This document shows, one piece after another, positions 8,363 to 16,392 of a DNA stretch of 41,047 nt. A model generated the notes under the pieces. That model was not told the origin of the DNA. It was given only the letters and a program-made list of their open reading frames with translations, and searched no databases. Positions within the stretch are counted from its first letter, which is position 1, and each line of letters opens with the position of its first letter. This stretch comes from Candidatus Gottesmanbacteria bacterium RIFCSPHIGHO2_02_FULL_39_14. Lineage in GTDB: Bacteria; Patescibacteriota; Microgenomatia; 2-02-FULL-39-11. A program made the translations under genes and the position numbers. The stretch is from positions 38,865-79,911 of the forward strand of contig MFJM01000023.1 of the NCBI GenBank assembly GCA_001779205.1, read 5' to 3'.

Positions 8363-9248
8363 ATAATTTAAGCACGGGAAACCTACCGATTATACCAAAA
8401 AGAATTAAGCGCAGCAAAGCGCCGGTTTTTAATAAAAGCCTGACCGGACTGAGCAAGCGGGGAAAATGTTTTTGATAAAAGTAGATAACTGATTTAAATT
8501 CCTCAACAATGGCAGTACCGGGGGATTCTGCCGAACCGCCTTTGAAATGGATAACTTCAGCTTGCGGATAATAATAAATTAAAAAATTTGCCCGCCGGAT
8601 GCGGAAACACCATTCAACCTCCTCACCATACATAAAAATATTTTCATCGAGAAGGCCTGACAGATCAGCAATTTTCCGCCGAAACAGAAGAGCAGCTCCG
8701 GACACCCAATCCACCTCCTGCATTTGCCTATAAAAAAAAGCGTGTCGGGCATGATAAGGCTTAATTAATTTGGATAAAAAGGGCAAATCATCCAAAAAGA
8801 ACATCCAGAAAAAAATCTTTGACAAATAAGGAGTAAAACCCGCCGACTGTTGCAGACTTTGGTCAGGATTAAGCAATTTGGGGCCGACAACGGCTATCCG
8901 AGAATCACTTTTCATCTGGTTAATAAGTCCTGACAGAACATTAGTACCAATCAGGGTATCGCTATTTAAGAGAAAAATAAATTCGGCTTTAGATTTTTTA
9001 ATGGCTAAATTATTAGCCTTAGCAAAACCGAGATTTTTTTTATTTATAAAGAGATTAACTTGAGGGAAATATTTTTTAATAGTAGCAACGCTTTGATCTT
9101 TAGAATCGTTATCAACAACGGTAACTTTGGTATGGTAAGTCAATCCCTCATTTTTTATAGCGGAATAAAGTGAATTGAGACAGTTCTTGAGGAGGAAGGC
9201 GGTATTATAATTAATGACGACGACTTCCAAAAGATCAGGATAAGCCAT
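8334..9248 (-). CDS. GT2 glycosyltransferase, rhamnosyltransferase (WbbL)-like
   Basis: This 304-residue family 2 GT-A enzyme has VVVINYNT (9-16), DNDSKDQS (46-53), NLGFAKANN (72-80), LLNSDT (93-98), WVSGAALLFRR (181-191) and MYGEEVEWCFRIR (206-218), a full set for WbbL-like enzymes. The 3' end overlaps the ligase-GT39 fusion by 29 bases, the longest overlap in the window, implying coupled expression. It is related to the GT2 at 3166-4077 and probably arose by duplication. The sugar donor is unknown; dTDP-rhamnose is a family-based guess. Confidence 0.93.
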   Translation of the reverse strand: MAYPDLLEVVVINYNTAFLLKNCLNSLYSAIKNEGLTYHTKVTVVDNDSKDQSVATIKKYFPQVNLFINKKNLGFAKANNLAIKKSKAEFIFLLNSDTLIGTNVLSGLINQMKSDSRIAVVGPKLLNPDQSLQQSAGFTPYLSKIFFWMFFLDDLPFLSKLIKPYHARHAFFYRQMQEVDWVSGAALLFRRKIADLSGLLDENIFMYGEEVEWCFRIRRANFLIYYYPQAEVIHFKGGSAESPGTAIVEEFKSVIYFYQKHFPRLLSPVRLLLKTGALLRLILFGIIGRFPVLKLYAQAIKVVG

Positions 9249-9254
9249 AATTTT

Positions 9255-9857
9255 TTACTGGAATAATCTAGCCCTGCCAAGGCGGTAATGGGGGTTTTTG
9301 ATTTTTCTGACGCCAATTATTTTAGCCGGAATTCCGGCAACTATGGCAAAGGCGGGCACATCTTTGGTGACAACAGCTCCCGCAGCCACTACTGCTCCCC
9401 TGCCGATGGTTGTTCCAGGAAGAATAATAGCTCTGGGACCGATAAAAACATAATCTTCTATTTTTACCGGAGAAGTGGCAGCCCGAAAATCCTGACTATG
9501 AATGTCATGCTGGGAATTGTATATCAAAACTTGAGAAGCAATATCCACATGATCTCCAATTGTCAACGGCTTTCGTCCGTCAAGAAAAGCATGATCACCG
9601 ATAATGGTATCCTGACCGATAGTTATTCCATGTGGATCAAAAAAATTACACCACAGATGAATTACTGATCCGCGGCCGATATTTATACCTGATAGTCTGT
9701 AAAATAAAAGCCTGAAGTAGTGACTGGGAATGTGACCAACCCATCTTAACAACATCAGTTTAAAATCCAAAAAAATAGCCTGAAGGCGATTTACTATTTT
9801 TTGAAAAGCTTCTCTAAGGGTTAAAGGGTGACCCATCCGATCGACAAAAATTGTCAT
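9255..9857 (-). CDS. Left-handed beta-helix acyl(acetyl)transferase
   Basis: This 200-residue hexapeptide-repeat transferase resembles maltose/galactoside O-acetyltransferases. Repeats with I/V every six residues run from about 57 to 175. His117 in NSQHDIH (114-120) matches the catalytic histidine of the family, and [13 protein letters not shown] (156-168) with GIPAKIIG (175-182) closes the helix in the usual way. A helical, hydrophobic N-terminus (~15-55) precedes the helix domain. It likely O- or N-acetylates a sugar using acetyl-CoA in the cytoplasm. Gaps of 5-6 bases to both neighbours place it inside the glycosyltransferase operon. Confidence 0.92.
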   Translation of the reverse strand: MTIFVDRMGHPLTLREAFQKIVNRLQAIFLDFKLMLLRWVGHIPSHYFRLLFYRLSGINIGRGSVIHLWCNFFDPHGITIGQDTIIGDHAFLDGRKPLTIGDHVDIASQVLIYNSQHDIHSQDFRAATSPVKIEDYVFIGPRAIILPGTTIGRGAVVAAGAVVTKDVPAFAIVAGIPAKIIGVRKIKNPHYRLGRARLFQ

Positions 9858-9862
9858 TATAG

Positions 9863-10975
9863 CTATATTCGGGCAGTATTAACAATAGTAGTATAGATTA
9901 TTTCGGCAGATTTTTCCCAATTGAAGTATTTGGCACGTTCGAGGCCTTTATTGACTAGACCGGTTCTTAATTGTCTATCGAAACAGACTTTTTCTAATAA
10001 ATTAGCCAGTTGTCTGATATTTTTCGGGTCAAAAAATAGACCGGCCGGACCTACAATTTCAGGAAGAGAAGATGTTTTGGCCACAAGTACAGGACAACCG
10101 CAACTCATAGCTTCAATAACCGGAATACCGAATCCTTCATAAAATGAGGGCAAGACAAAACAAAGAGACTGACGATAGAGTGAAACCAGTTTGCTGTCCT
10201 TGATAAAATCCGTGAAAATTACTTTTTTTTCCAGAGCCAGTCTTTTAACTAAAGCAAAAATATCCCGGTAAAGCCAGCCCTTTTTACCGACGATAGTTAA
10301 TTTTAGATCTCTTTTTCTGGCAAGAATGGAGAAAGCCTTGATTAAACCGGTGATATTTTTTCGCGGCTGAAGTGTACCGACGAATAGAATATTATTATTA
10401 ACCTTCCTTTTGGCGGACGGAGTAAAAACCTGCCGGTCTATACCCGGATAGGCAACAATAATTTTTTCGGGATCAATTCCGTAATGCTTGACTAATTCGC
10501 CTTTAGAAAACTGGCTTATGGTGATTATCATTTCGGCTTTTTGAACGGAAAAATGTGTCCAATATTTCAGCTTAAACAGGTCGCCTTTTTTAAAAAGTTC
10601 CGGATAATAAAGGTAGGACAAATCTAAGACTAAGATAATTCTTTTAACATTGGTTAGTAAGGGAGCATAATGAGAAATCGAAAAAAGCAGTAAGGGTTTA
10701 TCGGCAGTCCTTTTCAAATGAAAAGGTAAAGCAAACTGGCTCCAGAGAAAAGAAGGTTTTATGACAATATACTGCCAATAAGGCGCGGAGGGGGGCAGGT
10801 CGGATAAGGGCTTGTACTTAAGATAGATTTGAAAATGAATTTTATCTTTGTTGAGAATATTAATTCTATAAATTCCCCAAAGAATCTCGAAAGAATAGCG
10901 GCCGATTCCGACCCGGTGAGCGATATTGGCTTCATTGGCATCAATAGCGATAAACTGTTGAGATTTATTTTTCAT
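9863..10975 (-). CDS. GT4-family glycosyltransferase (mannosyltransferase-like)
   Basis: This GT-B enzyme is 370 residues from the start chosen here. The frame extends upstream to an ATG at 11038, but residues before [17 protein letters not shown] look non-homologous, and starting at 10975 gives an 11-base overlap with the upstream gene rather than 74. Motifs in the new numbering: [10 protein letters not shown] (23-32), [12 protein letters not shown] (117-128), [10 protein letters not shown] (198-207) and [14 protein letters not shown] (276-289). It sits in tandem with a related GT4 (10965-12065). The pair probably adds successive, perhaps similar, residues to one glycan. Donor unknown. Confidence 0.9.
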   Translation of the reverse strand: MKNKSQQFIAIDANEANIAHRVGIGRYSFEILWGIYRINILNKDKIHFQIYLKYKPLSDLPPSAPYWQYIVIKPSFLWSQFALPFHLKRTADKPLLLFSISHYAPLLTNVKRIILVLDLSYLYYPELFKKGDLFKLKYWTHFSVQKAEMIITISQFSKGELVKHYGIDPEKIIVAYPGIDRQVFTPSAKRKVNNNILFVGTLQPRKNITGLIKAFSILARKRDLKLTIVGKKGWLYRDIFALVKRLALEKKVIFTDFIKDSKLVSLYRQSLCFVLPSFYEGFGIPVIEAMSCGCPVLVAKTSSLPEIVGPAGLFFDPKNIRQLANLLEKVCFDRQLRTGLVNKGLERAKYFNWEKSAEIIYTTIVNTARI

Positions 10976-12065
10976 AAAGCTCTTCATAGATTTGAATGAT
11001 TTTTTTGGCAGAGGTGCTCCAATTGAAGCGATTGGCATTCTGATAGCCTTTCTTTATTAACTTTTTTCTTAATATATTATCAGTCCAAACTTTAACCAGT
11101 GCATTGATAATAGCCTCTTCAGATTCAGGGTCTACTATATAAGCACTATTTCCGGATACCTCTTTTAAAGATCCCCGATTACTGGTAATTACCGGACAGC
11201 CACATTTCATTGCTTCTATAACCGGCAATCCGAAACCTTCATAAAGTGAGGGATAAATGAAGATTGAAGCGCCGGAATATAACGCAGGCAAATCAGAACC
11301 GACTATATTATTGATGACTTTTATATTTGACCGGGATGCTATTTTTTCTGACAAACCAATGATTACCAATTGAACTGAGTATTTTAATTTTTTGAAAGCA
11401 GCCACTACCCTTTTGAGGTTTTTACGCGGATCATTTGCCCCTATAAAAAGAAAATAGGGGCGACGGATCCGATATTTGGACAATATTTTAGAAACAGAAT
11501 TTCGGGAAAATTTTTTAAATATTTCGTGGACCCCAGGATAAACGACTTTTATTGAATTTTGAGGAAGATGTAAAACTTCTACCAAGTCATTTCTGGTACT
11601 CACCGAATCAGCCAAAATTATTTTACACTCCGCTGAAACACGATTCATACGTCTTTTTTGGGTCTCAATTATTCTTTTAGCGGAGTACTCCGGATATTTA
11701 TAGATAACCAGATCGTGAACAGTAGTGATTTTTTTAGCCCTGGCGGGTATCTGAATCCAATCGGATGAATGATAAATATCAACAGAACCCAGTAAAAGCT
11801 CAAGGGGAAAGATATGCTTCCTATTCCAAATAAAATCAGCGGCCGATTGCGGAAGGGGAAATGAACGAATTTCAAGGCGAGAATTAATGGATTTAATATC
11901 CGTAAGAAATTTATCGATAAGATGTTTTTTTCTTAAGGAATAGCCGAAGAAGAGGTAATCGTTTTTTTTATCATTTTTAACTAAGGCAATTACCAGATTA
12001 CGCATATAATTGGCAACACCTGTTCCCTCATATGCTATTTGGGAAATGTCGATGGCTATTTTCAT
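10965..12065 (-). CDS. GT4-family glycosyltransferase (mannosyltransferase-like)
   Basis: This 366-residue GT-B enzyme has YEGTGVANYMRNLV (12-25) for acceptor binding, VHDL (116-119), the linker motif GANDPRKNLKRV (209-220) and the donor motif PSLYEGFGLPVIEA (272-285). It is a paralogue of the downstream GT4, sharing the E-x7-E block and the terminal FNWSTSAKK pattern. The start overlaps the stop of the upstream methyltransferase by 4 bases (ATGA). It is cytoplasmic, acting on a membrane-bound acceptor. Substrate cannot be assigned. Confidence 0.93.
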   Translation of the reverse strand: MKIAIDISQIAYEGTGVANYMRNLVIALVKNDKKNDYLFFGYSLRKKHLIDKFLTDIKSINSRLEIRSFPLPQSAADFIWNRKHIFPLELLLGSVDIYHSSDWIQIPARAKKITTVHDLVIYKYPEYSAKRIIETQKRRMNRVSAECKIILADSVSTRNDLVEVLHLPQNSIKVVYPGVHEIFKKFSRNSVSKILSKYRIRRPYFLFIGANDPRKNLKRVVAAFKKLKYSVQLVIIGLSEKIASRSNIKVINNIVGSDLPALYSGASIFIYPSLYEGFGLPVIEAMKCGCPVITSNRGSLKEVSGNSAYIVDPESEEAIINALVKVWTDNILRKKLIKKGYQNANRFNWSTSAKKIIQIYEELYEK

Positions 12066-12802
12066 AAAATTTTAATGATAAAAATTTGGCGATAGACAGG
12101 CGGCTGATTCATTCTGATCATAAAAGGTAAGGCAATTAACATGATTTTGCGGAAGAATATAGTTAGCAGTATATTTTTAGTCATCCAACCTTTCATAAGA
12201 AATTCCCTTAACTTTAAGTTTTCGTTGTTTAAAATCGATATCTTTATTTTTTTGTTCCAACTTACGGCAGCTTTTTCTATAAACATAACAATTTCTTCCT
12301 TTTCCGGTAATCCCAGTTTAAGCTGTTCTTCAAAAAATTGATATTTTTTTTTAAATTTTTTACGGTAATATTTACTTAACATTTTATCCTGAAGATAGGC
12401 AGGTTGTCCGCAGGGAACAGCCAGACAGACCAGCTTTTCGGCTAACCTTAACATTTCCTGAATGGCTTTTTGGCGGCTGTTTTTGTTTAAATGCTCCAAA
12501 GTATCAACGGAGACTACTACATCAAAAACACGGTCGGCAAAAGGAAGTTTTTCCGCCCTGGCTTTAATTCTATCCAAAAGATGGTGGAAGGGCGGACGGA
12601 ACTTAATATCGCAACCGGTAACTTTATAGCCGATATAGGGGGCGATCCCCAATCCTCCGGATCCGATATCCAAAACTTGGGGCTGGCGGCCCAATTTTTT
12701 TATTTCGGACACAACAGGCAAATATCTTAAGGCCACTTCAGGATGCCAACCCTGCCAAAAAAACAAACCTTTTAGAAGATTAATTAAACGGTTGTTTCTC
12801 AT
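12062..12802 (-). CDS. Class I SAM-dependent methyltransferase
   Basis: This 246-residue Methyltransf_11-type protein has SAM motif I VLDIGSGGLGIAP (43-55), the acidic end of beta-2 GCDIKF (63-68), and the motif II/III region ARAEKLPFADRVFDVVVSVD (81-100) followed by TLEHL. The C-terminal third ends in a hydrophobic stretch (~210-232) that may touch the membrane. It most likely O-methylates a sugar or a small precursor. It overlaps the upstream GT-C gene by 23 bases and the downstream GT4 by 4, so it belongs to the same unit. Confidence 0.9.
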   Translation of the reverse strand: MRNNRLINLLKGLFFWQGWHPEVALRYLPVVSEIKKLGRQPQVLDIGSGGLGIAPYIGYKVTGCDIKFRPPFHHLLDRIKARAEKLPFADRVFDVVVSVDTLEHLNKNSRQKAIQEMLRLAEKLVCLAVPCGQPAYLQDKMLSKYYRKKFKKKYQFFEEQLKLGLPEKEEIVMFIEKAAVSWNKKIKISILNNENLKLREFLMKGWMTKNILLTIFFRKIMLIALPFMIRMNQPPVYRQIFIIKIL

Positions 12803-14180
12803 AGCGATAAATAAACCCTACTCCGGGGAAATCCTTTACCTGAACTTTTCTGAACCCGCCTGAAGACAGAACAGACAATACTTTTTTGTCGGGATCGGTA
12901 AGATCGGAAAGATAATTGTAGTAATAAATTTCATCATAAGCAGAAAATTGATTTGTTAGTTCCGGTATGTTTTTGTTCTCTATGCGGAAATCTCTGGCAA
13001 CCCCTATTCCATTCAAGTAACCCCGGTTATACCAAATAAACGGCGCAAATGGTTCAGGAAATGCAAAAACGACCAAAGGCTCATCTTTTTTAACCTTATT
13101 AATCCATTCGACCGACTGGCGCCAATTTTCCCTCTGAAAACGCGGATTAAGGTAATACAGAGAAAGACCCATGAGGGAGGTTAATAATACCACGACAATC
13201 TTAGGTAGGTAGATTTTTTTAAATGGTACAACATTGTTAGAAGCGATGATCAAATAAAAAAAGGGCAACAAAAAAATCAGCCTTTGAGGTGCTACCAAAG
13301 GAAAAAAGACAGATATAAAAAAAATGATTAAGAAGGGTGTGAGAAAATAAGCCAGTAATATCCTGCCATTTTTTATTTTTCGCACAGACCAACAGCTTAT
13401 CGCAAAAGACAAAACCGACGGGAAAAGGATGAGAGCATATAGCAAGTTATTATCAAATGAGGCTTTACCGATAATGAATTTGGCCAGGGTTAATGGCACA
13501 ACTTTAACTACCTTTTCGGAAACAACGTCGGTCCAGCCGGTTAAAGCCCCGGAGAAGCCGACCTGGAGCTGTCTGAACAAATTCGGCAGCCAGGGAAGAA
13601 AAAAAAGTACGGCTATGATCTGAGATTTGAGGACCTTGAAAAAGAAATTGGGGAAAAATATTTTCGCAACAAATAACTGGCCTAACAAAAGAAAAAAGGC
13701 AAAATAATTGGTATATAACAGAAGAATATTAATTAAGGTAAAAAACAAAATTTCCTGTTTAAGAAATAAATAGGAAGATATTAGGGAAAGAGCGGTAAAC
13801 AGCATATAAGGTCTGACTTCCTGGGAGTAATATATATGGTAGGGAGACACCGCCAATAATAAAGCGGCCACGAAAGCTTCTGATTTATATTTTAATAATC
13901 CGGCTATTTTATAAAGCAGAAAAACGGAAAAAGTTCCCATTAATACCTGAGGCAGACGGGCAAAAATTTCGCTTGTGCCTAACTTCAGCCAGAAATAAAG
14001 CAAGATATGATATAAAGGAGGATGGAAGTCGGCGGCTAAATCAAACTGCTCCTTTAAAGGCCGGACAGATTCGATCATTTGAGCCGCCTCGTCCAGCCAA
14101 AAGCTCTGGTTGAGATTAACCAGTCTTAAGAGAAAGCTGATAATAAGAATTATCAGTATTATTATTTTTTTTCTGCCCAT
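12780..14180 (-). CDS. GT39-family (PMT_2) polytopic glycosyltransferase
   Basis: This 466-residue membrane protein has about ten hydrophobic segments and the GT-C first-loop signature WLDEA (28-32) followed by HPPLYHILLYFW (53-64) and YSQEVRPYML (118-127), features of PMT_2/GT39 enzymes that use polyprenyl-phosphate sugars on the outer membrane face. A soluble C-terminal part (~360-466) is extracytoplasmic. It overlaps the upstream methyltransferase by 19 bases and the downstream one by 23. The donor could come from the DPM-like domain at 16372-18453; the acceptor may be a glycan or a surface protein. Confidence 0.9.
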   Translation of the reverse strand: MGRKKIIILIILIISFLLRLVNLNQSFWLDEAAQMIESVRPLKEQFDLAADFHPPLYHILLYFWLKLGTSEIFARLPQVLMGTFSVFLLYKIAGLLKYKSEAFVAALLLAVSPYHIYYSQEVRPYMLFTALSLISSYLFLKQEILFFTLINILLLYTNYFAFFLLLGQLFVAKIFFPNFFFKVLKSQIIAVLFFLPWLPNLFRQLQVGFSGALTGWTDVVSEKVVKVVPLTLAKFIIGKASFDNNLLYALILFPSVLSFAISCWSVRKIKNGRILLAYFLTPFLIIFFISVFFPLVAPQRLIFLLPFFYLIIASNNVVPFKKIYLPKIVVVLLTSLMGLSLYYLNPRFQRENWRQSVEWINKVKKDEPLVVFAFPEPFAPFIWYNRGYLNGIGVARDFRIENKNIPELTNQFSAYDEIYYYNYLSDLTDPDKKVLSVLSSGGFRKVQVKDFPGVGFIYRYEKQPFN

Positions 14181-14851
14181 ATTAAATACAGGGAGGCATC
14201 GGAATTTTTTGATACAGGCCAGAATTTATCCTCAATAAAAATTATAAGATTACCAACTAGCGAAAACACGGCTAAGATTAATCTTCCTAAAATATTTTTA
14301 CCGGCAAGCCGATTGGCCAGAAGTAAAAGAGTATATTCCGTGACACTGGCAAATGGTCCCAGGATGGGAAAGAATTTTAAAGTCCGGAAATCATATTTTT
14401 TAATTAATAATTTTAAACCGGGAGCGGTAAAACGCTGGAAGTCGCCGGGGGAAGGATGGAACGGCCAGAGACCATGAGTGGAAAGAATTAACGATCCCTT
14501 TTTTTTAAGAATACGCTGACACTCTCTCAAATATAGATCTACATTATTGACATGTTCCAGAACCTGAGTAGACAGAATAACATCGGCAAAATTATTTTTC
14601 AGCGGCAAGGGCATATCCTCTTTAATATGAATATCGGCAATCTTGTTTTTGCCGATGTCAACTTTAAGGTAACGATTAGGTCTTATGTTGAATAGATTTT
14701 CATAAGGAGCATTGCCACAACCATAGTCAATGATAATTGAATTAGGGGGAATATAATTCGCAATAATCTTTAATAATCCATAAAGTCGTTTCAGAACAAA
14801 AAAATCGTGTTGCCAAAAAGGCGGATTTATTCTTTTAGATTTATTAACCAT
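14162..14851 (-). CDS. Class I SAM-dependent methyltransferase
   Basis: This 229-residue Methyltransf_11-type enzyme has motif I IIDYGCGNAPYE (40-51), KVDIGKN (63-69), STQVLEHV (94-101) and the late motif HPSPGDFQRFT (132-142), which I associate with polysaccharide-locus methyltransferases. A hydrophobic C-terminal helix (~185-212) suggests membrane association. It lies between a GT2 (8-base overlap) and a GT39 enzyme (19-base overlap), consistent with modification of the sugar those enzymes handle. Whether O- or C-methylation is involved is not decidable from sequence. Confidence 0.9.
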   Translation of the reverse strand: MVNKSKRINPPFWQHDFFVLKRLYGLLKIIANYIPPNSIIIDYGCGNAPYENLFNIRPNRYLKVDIGKNKIADIHIKEDMPLPLKNNFADVILSTQVLEHVNNVDLYLRECQRILKKKGSLILSTHGLWPFHPSPGDFQRFTAPGLKLLIKKYDFRTLKFFPILGPFASVTEYTLLLLANRLAGKNILGRLILAVFSLVGNLIIFIEDKFWPVSKNSDASLYLIWAEKK

Positions 14852-15665
14852 ATTTTTTCTTCAGAGAATAAAATCTAACTAACCAGATATAGGTTATTTC
14901 AAAAAGGGCTATTTTCCAGCTCCTGAAGCCAGCAAAGAGCAGGCCGCGCCAAAAATAGAGAAGCAGGAATTTTAAGGTTTCACTAAGTCCCGTCAGGATG
15001 GGATATTGATAAGTTCTTTTAATTTCAAGAAAAAGGGGGGAATGATATTTATCAGGGATATTAAAGAGCGGTAATCTGTCAAGATATTTTAGCTGTTCAG
15101 CCTGAAGGTGCGCCCAGTTATTCCATTTGCTGACAAACATGGATAAGGTGAAGTTGTCATAGGAAGGAGAATGGATAACCGTCAAATCATTCCGCAAACA
15201 CATCCGGCCATAAGAACGGGGATACTCATGGGAAATACCGATCATATACAAGAGATTTTTCTTAAAAAGTGACGGTTTTAAAGTTTTGGCAAACGGACCA
15301 TTTTTTATTAATCCCTGTTTATCCGGATACGGCCAGGAAAAACTATAAGCATCACAGCTTGTTGAATTGGCTAATTGAGGAATAGTTTTTACTAATTTAG
15401 CGCTTAATACTTCATCTGCGTCTATTTGAAGTATCCAATCACCTGAAGCCTTTTGGTAGGAAAAAGGCCGATGAAATTCCGCCTCACCAACAAAATTTCT
15501 GACATAAATCTTTGCTCCGAAATCACGGGCTATCTGAAGACTTTTATCCCGACAGGGCCCGTCGTGAATGATGATTATTTCCGAGGCTATTTGTTTTAAA
15601 CTCTTAAGACATTTAAATAGAACCGCCTCTTCATTATGAATAACCAGACAAGCAGAAATTTTCAT
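14844..15665 (-). CDS. GT2 glycosyltransferase (WaaE/KdtX-like)
   Basis: This 273-residue GT-A enzyme has VIHNEE (8-13), HDGPCRDKS (34-42), SGDWILQIDADEVL (74-87) with the DXD metal site, and then a C-terminal region containing a hydrophobic segment (~235-265). The NEE and DADE pattern resembles the LPS beta-glucosyltransferase WaaE group. It is flanked by two methyltransferases with overlaps of 1 and 8 bases, giving an MT-GT2-MT block. Cytoplasmic, peripheral to the membrane. Donor not assigned. Confidence 0.92.
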   Translation of the reverse strand: MKISACLVIHNEEAVLFKCLKSLKQIASEIIIIHDGPCRDKSLQIARDFGAKIYVRNFVGEAEFHRPFSYQKASGDWILQIDADEVLSAKLVKTIPQLANSTSCDAYSFSWPYPDKQGLIKNGPFAKTLKPSLFKKNLLYMIGISHEYPRSYGRMCLRNDLTVIHSPSYDNFTLSMFVSKWNNWAHLQAEQLKYLDRLPLFNIPDKYHSPLFLEIKRTYQYPILTGLSETLKFLLLYFWRGLLFAGFRSWKIALFEITYIWLVRFYSLKKKYG

Positions 15666-16327
15666 TATTTTTTTTGAGCACAGATAAAAAACTGTTTGCC
15701 GAATAAATAATGCAAAAGTCTAAGTTTGAGATAAATCCTTAAGAACGGCGGCCAAAGAGGCAAATATTTAACTTTGGTAGAATACGGGAGAAAAGGATAG
15801 CGATGATCCATTATGGTAAAACCGATAGTTAACAGTACTTCAGTCAGACTGGCATAAGTTATGGCGACTTTATGATCAAAAAAATCCCAATAGGATGAAC
15901 CTACCAGGGAGATATCAGGCTGCATGATCAGCAAACGGCCGCCTGATTTAAGGACGACAAATGATTCGTTAAGAAGTCTAAAAATATCTTCCTTACTGTC
16001 CAAATGCTCCAAAAGATTACTCATGAAAATTACGTCAAGGGAATTTTTAGGGAAAATACTATTAAGAAATTTAACGGGAGCAATTTTTACGGTAATATCC
16101 TTATTTGCCTTTTTAATGATATCTTTATTGATATCAACGGCATATTTTTTATGGGCTTTAATATTATTGATAAATTCACAATTCCCGGCTCCGATATCAA
16201 CAACCGTATCCTTTTTATTAACATACTTCTGCAGGAAATCACGGCATAAAATTTGCCATAAGACAACCTTCCTTATTCTTTCATAAGTTGTAAATCGGGT
16301 ATCGTATAATTTTTTGACGTCAATCAT
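15665..16327 (-). CDS. Class I SAM-dependent methyltransferase
   Basis: This 220-residue methyltransferase has motif I VVDIGAGNCEFIN (42-54), YAVDINKD (62-69), and PKNSLDVIFMSNLLEHL (93-109) with the usual EHL. Its last base overlaps the first base of the next gene (TAATG). It is not closely similar to the methyltransferases at 12062 or 14162, so the three probably methylate different positions. A gap of 44 bases upstream, the largest in region A, holds a possible secondary promoter. Confidence 0.91.
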   Translation of the reverse strand: MIDVKKLYDTRFTTYERIRKVVLWQILCRDFLQKYVNKKDTVVDIGAGNCEFINNIKAHKKYAVDINKDIIKKANKDITVKIAPVKFLNSIFPKNSLDVIFMSNLLEHLDSKEDIFRLLNESFVVLKSGGRLLIMQPDISLVGSSYWDFFDHKVAITYASLTEVLLTIGFTIMDHRYPFLPYSTKVKYLPLWPPFLRIYLKLRLLHYLFGKQFFICAQKK

Positions 16328-16362
16328 AGACTAAAGGTTAATCCGGCGTGTCATAATGAGCT

Positions 16363-16392
16363 ATTTTACTATTAATTCACCCTTTTTAACAA
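16363..16392 (-). promoter_or_regulatory. Possible internal promoter upstream of the methyltransferase-GT block
   Basis: On the minus strand TTGTTA (16392-16387), an 18-base spacer and TAAAAT (16368-16363) resemble -35 and -10 boxes. Transcription would start about 29 bases before the ATG at 16327, in the only sizeable gap (44 bases) of region A. The -35 overlaps the end of the GT2-DUF2079 gene. Both boxes are imperfect and the DNA is AT-rich, so this is a weak call. Confidence 0.25.

Noticed and set aside
9288-9668. 126-codon plus-strand open frame
   Set aside because: It lies wholly antisense to the hexapeptide acetyltransferase, whose repeats and catalytic histidine are clear; the antisense product has no recognisable pattern.
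10976-11038. N-terminal extension of the GT4 gene to ATG 11038
   Set aside because: The added 21 residues do not look like a GT4 N-terminus and would create a 74-base overlap, larger than any other in the window; the start at 10975 leaves 11 bases.
15924-16286. 120-codon plus-strand open frame
   Set aside because: Antisense to the methyltransferase at 15665-16327 with intact SAM motifs; low-complexity, Ser/Leu/Ile-rich product typical of a shadow frame.
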